Positions 59,605-64,000 of a stretch of DNA of 64,000 nt are shown here, piece after piece (position 1 is the first letter of the stretch; the number at the start of each line of letters is the position of its first letter). Source of the DNA: Malus domestica (Eukaryota > Streptophyta > Magnoliopsida > Rosales > Rosaceae); assembly GCF_042453785.1 (NCBI RefSeq), contig NC_091663.1, positions 36,601,001-36,665,000 of the forward strand, read 5' to 3'. The translations under genes and the position numbers were made by a program. Below the pieces are notes generated by a model that was not told where the DNA came from, ran no database searches, and saw nothing but the letters and a program-made list of their open reading frames with translations.

Positions 59605-60045
59605 AGCTTCATCCAAAAAGCTTCACCCGAAAAGCTTCACCTCCAAAGCTTCACCTAAAAAGCTTCACCAAAAAAAAACTTCACCCGAAAAGCTTCACTT
59701 AAAAAAGCTTCACCATCACAGCTTCACCTCGAAAGCTTCATCTACAAAACTTCATCTACAAAGCTTCACCATCAAAGCTTCACCTAGAAAGCTTCATCTA
59801 CAAAGCTTCATCTACAAAGCTTCACCATCAACGCTTCACCTAGAAAGCTTCATCTACAAAGCTTCATCTACAAAGCTTCACCATCAAAGCTTCACCTAGA
59901 AAGCTCCCTCTACATACTTTCACCATCAAAGCTTCACCATCAAAGCTTCACCTAGAAAGCTTCATCTACAAAGCTTCACCATCAAAGCTTCACCTAGAAA
60001 GCTTCAACACCAAAGCTTCACCTACAAAGCTTCAACACAAAACCT
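59575..60045. repeat. Poly-A run and AAGCTTCACC minisatellite
   Basis: A ~28-nt A run (59575-59603) is followed by about 30 variant copies of a ~15-bp unit, AAAGCTTCACCATCA or AAAGCTTCATCTACA. This is part of the retrotransposon spacer between pol and the 3' LTR. Confidence 0.9.
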
Positions 60046-60599
60046 TGCTCCAAATAAACAAATTTTGTTCACAAAACCCAAGATGCCCTTGAACTTGTAC
60101 AAAAACACTTGGGTAAACATAAACATTTTTTGTTTTACACCCACAAGGGCCCAAAATTTTCCTTCTTATTTATTCACTTATATATGTTCCCAAACATATT
60201 ATAATAGATCCAACAACAAGCCAAAGTCCCAAGTTTCATAATGGACAAAAGTACAAGCAATTCATCAATAATGAAGGTGCTACAAAAATTGGAATCTGCC
60301 CCAAAATAGAAATCCAACCCAAGAGACTTTTTCTCTCTCTCCCTCTTCCGCCTCCTTTCATCTATCAAATTTCTGCAACCTCTGCTCTTCTCCAATGGAG
60401 CTGAATTTTGGACACCCTATAGTTCTTGAGCATATGAACAACTTTCAAGAAGGAACCATTTCTGTTTGAGCGACGGAAATTAAAGTGTTGAAGCTCCAAA
60501 CATGACAGTCGGATTCTTGCAGATTTCGAAGCTGCTGTGATGTTTCGAAGATCTGGAAATATTTAACCATTAGTTCATTCTGAATTTTTGATATGTTAT

Positions 60600-61190
60600 G
60601 AAAGAGACGATGAGGAACAACTTCAATGAAGAAAGCATGCCGATCTGAGCAATAGAAAATGGAGTTTCGAAGCTCACAACAAATCTGACGGGTTGACAGA
60701 AAAATAATAACCAGTCATTCATCATACCTGGATTTCTGGAGTTATACTGCTCCGAGGGATCTCAAATTTGGATATGTTGTAGTTCACGAGCTGAGGAACA
60801 ACTTCAATGAAGAAAGCATACCGATCTGAACAAGAGAAAATGGAGTTTCGAAGCTCACAACAAATCTGACGGGTTGACAGAAAAATAATAACCAGTCATT
60901 CATCATACCTGGATTTCTGGAGTTATACTGCTCCGAGGGATCTCAAATTTGGATATGTTGTAGTTCACAAGCTGAGGAACAACTTCGATGAAGAAAGTAT
61001 GTTGATCTGAACAAGAGAAAATGGAGTTTCGAAGCTCACAACAAGTCTGACGGATTAACAGAACATTGATGAACAGTTACTCATCATACTTGAATTTCTG
61101 AAGTTGTACTACTCCGATGGATCTCAAATTTGGATATGTTGTAGTTCACAAGATAAGGAAAAACTTTCATGAAGACGACTTTGCAATCTG
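60600..61190. repeat. Three tandem 181-bp repeats
   Basis: Units containing cgatctgaacaagagaaaat, ggagtttcgaagctcacaac and gatctcaaatttggatatgt recur with period 181 bp, with matching points at 60641, 60822, 61003 and a decayed one near 61183. Spacer of the retrotransposon. Confidence 0.9.
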
Positions 61191-61789
61191 AGCTATAGAG
61201 AAAGGTGTTATCTTGCATCCACTCAGGCTGATTAGTGGAAACGAAAAGCAATTCCACCAAAGAAAAGATGAAAAAGAGAGAAAAGCTACTAATTGCACTT
61301 GATCTTGTCTAGTCAATAGCATGCAGCATCAAACACACAAAAGTTGGAAATATTTTTAGATAAAGCATATACGAATGTGTGACATCGAAACAAGGATTCG
61401 TTACTTTGACAAATTAGTAACACGCGAGACACCTCATTCGGCAACTCTCTTCGCCTGAAGACTTGGGGGACTCCCACCATATGCTACTGCACCTTGATAC
61501 TCGGCAGTCTCACAACCACTCAGTGACTTGGATTTTTCAAGTCTCCAACCGAGAAGTTTTCCTCACTCGGGAAATTAAGGGAACACTACCTCAAACTACA
61601 TGCTTCACTCACAAAGCTTCAACAATACAGGTTTCAACAAAAGCAAAAATTCAAAGAACTTTATGAAGAAGGCTTTGGTGTATTTAACACAATATGTTGA
61701 AATGAAGCAAAGCTTATTTATTAATATTTTCGATAAGCCACAAATATGTATATATACATGAGTCAAAATAAACAAACAAAAGGGAGCCT

Positions 61790-62464
61790 TCACAAAGGTT
61801 GCTTAGGGGAAGTCTCAGCAGTCGGTAGAGCCCCAGAAAGAGAAAGCACCGGAGGGTGGTTATCCGGAGCCTCAGTACTTGACAAAACCCCAGAAGGAGG
61901 AGGCATTGGAGGTTCATCATTTGAAGCTTCATTACCAGGTACAGCCCCAGAGGACGAAGGCAATAAATGCCTTTGGAACAAACCCACAAACCGCTGATGA
62001 TCAAGTAAAACCTTACCATCAGATTCCTTCATCTGGTCAAGCTTCCTCTTCATGTTTGTAGCATAGTCATGGGCGAGCCGGTGCAACTGCTTATTCTCAT
62101 GCTTGAGCCCTCTAATCTCCTGTTTGAGACTCATCACTTCAGCAGCCAATGATTCAACTTGGCGGGTTCTAGCAAATAGGCGTTGGGCCATATTAGACAC
62201 AGAACCTGCACACTGAACACTAAGAGCCAGAGAGTCCTTAACAGCCAACTCATCAGACCGTTTGGAAAGTAGTCTGTTATCTTTGGGAGTGAGAAGGTTC
62301 CTGGCCACCACTGCAGCGGTCATATCATTCTTCATCACAGAATCCCCAACGGTAAGAGGACCAGTAGGGGATATGAAGGATGGGCGCCATATGTTGTCTG
62401 GAGAAGGCGTGGCTGTCTCTTCTCCAAGGTTCAAATCAAAACGACGGTCGGAGGGTCCAGACAT
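61790..62464 (-). CDS. Antisense extra ORF of the retrotransposon, 224 aa, coiled coil
   Basis: Open from ATG 62464 to the stop at 61790. The N-terminus reads MSGPSDRRFDLNLGEETATP. The centre (about residues 75-135) has an extended heptad-like region with VESLAAEVMSLKQEIRGLKH and ENKQLHRLAHDYATNMKRKL. The last third is Pro/Ser-rich with degenerate repeats of PPSGVLSSTEAPDN. It lies in the spacer 3' of pol, in opposite orientation. Extra ORFs in this place are known for Tat-lineage elements (Ogre/Retand type) and are of unknown function. A single long open frame without a stop, unlike the pol copy, suggests recent function or recent insertion. It could also be described as an unknown host-like coiled-coil protein. 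Confidence 0.65.
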   Translation of the reverse strand: MSGPSDRRFDLNLGEETATPSPDNIWRPSFISPTGPLTVGDSVMKNDMTAAVVARNLLTPKDNRLLSKRSDELAVKDSLALSVQCAGSVSNMAQRLFARTRQVESLAAEVMSLKQEIRGLKHENKQLHRLAHDYATNMKRKLDQMKESDGKVLLDHQRFVGLFQRHLLPSSSGAVPGNEASNDEPPMPPPSGVLSSTEAPDNHPPVLSLSGALPTAETSPKQPL

Positions 62465-62603
62465 TTTCAAATGTGTTGAAGAAGGAAGAGGTCAGACAAA
62501 TCAAGATCTTAGAAGTGCAAGAAATGAGCTTCTACTGGTAGAGATTCAAGTGTGCTGTGGAACTTAATGTCAGCCTCTATAAAAATCTGCACTCGACGGA
62601 GCT

Positions 62604-62770
62604 TCAGAAATCGAAGAGGCGTTTGCTTTCTCAAAAGCTGGGCTGCTCAGAGACCACGAGGGCCGATCTCAGAAATCGAAGAGGCGTTTGCTTTCTCAAA
62701 AGCTGGGCTGCTCAGAGACCACGAGGGCCGATCTCAGAAATCGAAGAAGCACCTGCTTTTTCAGCCTCGT
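62604..62770. repeat. 65-bp tandem repeat, about 2.5 copies
   Basis: Units starting tcagaaatcgaagaggcgtt at 62604, 62669 and 62734 contain caaaagctgggctgctcaga and gaccacgagggccgatc. The first two are nearly identical. Confidence 0.9.
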
Positions 62771-62779
62771 CAGCACCTG

Positions 62780-64000
62780 TCACATGCACAATCAGCTTTG
62801 CGGAAATTACGGGCACTCTGTCGAAGATTTCTGGTGAAGTAGAAAGCACGTGAATCTTACTGTTCAATCACCGCTCTCCATATGCACCATCAACTCCTCG
62901 GGTACCACATATAACTTTGTCAAAGATCTCTGACAAAGTTTAGGCACGAGAATTTCGAAGTTCCAGCTACCCTACTATTACCCATAAGGGTAAAGGAACA
63001 GCACCACTGCTTGACAACTGGAAAGTCCCTATGTGTGTCGACCTCCGTGTTTTGCGGCAAGACAGGTTGGCAAGAACGTCCAACCTTTACTCACATTCGA
63101 GAAAAGACTCCCAACATAATTACTTTCTAAAAAACCGGAGTAGCACCGCTTTCCGAATCTCGAGAGTCAGATCCTCGACGGGATTGCTTGTTCGAAAACC
63201 GAAGAGGCACAACTCTCAGAACTTCGAGAGCCAAATTTCCTTAGATAAAGCTTGTCTGTAATCTTCACACGTAACATCAGCTTTCCAGATACCACATACC
63301 ACTTTTTCAAAGTGCTCTGACAAAATTAAAACATGTGAAGCTGGCAGCTCCCACTACATTGCTGTGACCAAGAAGGGTAAAGGAATAGCATTACTACTTG
63401 TTATTGGGAAATCCCTATATACATTGACCTCCCTCCTCAACGGACAGGAAAACCTGCAAAAATGCTCAACCCTTTCTCGCATTCGAAAAGGCACCCTCAA
63501 CATAACCTCTCGAAATACTCAGCTTTATTTCCCCCCGATAATACCTCAGCAAATAAGCCACACCAAGAACAAGAGTATCTCATATCATCAGGGTCGAAAG
63601 CAAGAGTATCCCATATCATGCTTTCTCCCTGTCTTTGTCTTTGTCCTTGTCCACACCTGCAGGACAAGGAGAAAGAGAGCAGTCAGTCGGAACCTGAAAT
63701 CAAACCTCCAATTTGGAACTGACTGCCTGGAGCCTTTGCCTGGTTGCTTACTTAGCATTGCTCTCGAGTACCCATCCTCAATTGCTGTCAAGGTCACGAA
63801 TTCCATCGGCAAATGCCTCATGACAGTTGATCAGATATTGGCTCTTTACACTGAAGCTGCCAAGCGTGGATGAGTCACTATGAAGGAATGTTCTGAAGGA
63901 CCATTTAAATGCAAAGGTTGCACACCACTTCTGCCATGCAAAAGATTGAAGCAGAAGGTTCAACGGTGAGCTGAAACAGATCACTACAGCACGACACCTT
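62780..64000 (+). other. Retrotransposon 3' spacer, continues past the window
   Basis: No 3' LTR (no second TGTCAAGGACCC) is found before the window ends. Two related blocks around 62880-63040 and 63265-63430 share ttccagctacc/gataccacat, aagggtaaaggaa and cactgcttg-like stretches, so the spacer also contains an old ~390-bp duplication. A plus-strand open frame at 63364-63873 has no recognised domain. Confidence 0.5.

Overview
This is nuclear plant DNA. The evidence is spliced genes with GT-AG introns, a Pol III tRNA, AT-rich intergenic DNA full of small transposons, and plant-specific families (phi-class glutathione transferases, plant WEE1, HAK5-type K+ transporter, Tat-lineage Ty3/Gypsy retrotransposon). 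Protein flavour and repeat content suggest a woody dicot, probably Rosaceae (apple/pear group); this is an inference, not proven here.

Layout. 1-19.4 kb is a tandem phi-class glutathione S-transferase (GSTF) cluster, all on the minus strand. It has a gene cut by the window edge (1-1124), a small relic (5131-5237), a broken gene whose last exon is split by about 2.7 kb of repeats (6602-10479), and two intact three-exon genes (11741-12813 and 18384-19321). The first and second genes lie in a segmental duplication (about 1-3.8 kb versus 11.75-18 kb). The second copy was enlarged by five tandem ~300 bp repeats and other insertions. 21.1-23.7 kb holds a four-exon ATG18a-type autophagy gene (minus). 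A tRNA-Asp(GTC) follows at 24.3 kb. 25.3-28.4 kb carries a 12-exon gene for a 462-residue nuclear-looking protein of unknown function (minus), divergent from a ten-exon WEE1 cell-cycle kinase gene (29.4-32.9 kb, plus). 41.0-47.6 kb is an eight-exon HAK5-like high-affinity K+ transporter gene (plus).

Mobile DNA dominates the rest: a Cassandra-type solo LTR with a 5S-like promoter, Mutator-like MITEs with 9-bp target duplications, a hAT-like element with an 8-bp duplication, tRNA-derived SINE-like copies, a LINE-type RNase H relic, and a Mutator-like fold-back element of giant GA/TC arms with a Harbinger-type MITE nested in one arm. From 52.8 kb to the window end lies a Tat-like Ty3/Gypsy element with two RNase H domains, a stop codon in its reverse transcriptase, long tandem-repeat spacers and an antisense extra ORF.

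The host genes do not form one pathway. They are ordinary neighbours: detoxification/stress (GSTF), autophagy (ATG18), cell-cycle checkpoint (WEE1) and K+ uptake (HAK5). I see no CRISPR array, bacterial operon or clearly novel system. The most unusual items are the nested element with its empty site still readable, a rearranged WEE1 fragment 19 kb from its parent, an overlapping upstream ORF on WEE1, and a tRNA-Asp with an anticodon-stem mismatch. Intron and exon limits were placed by hand from GT/AG signals, reading-frame continuity and family knowledge, so errors of a few bases are possible.
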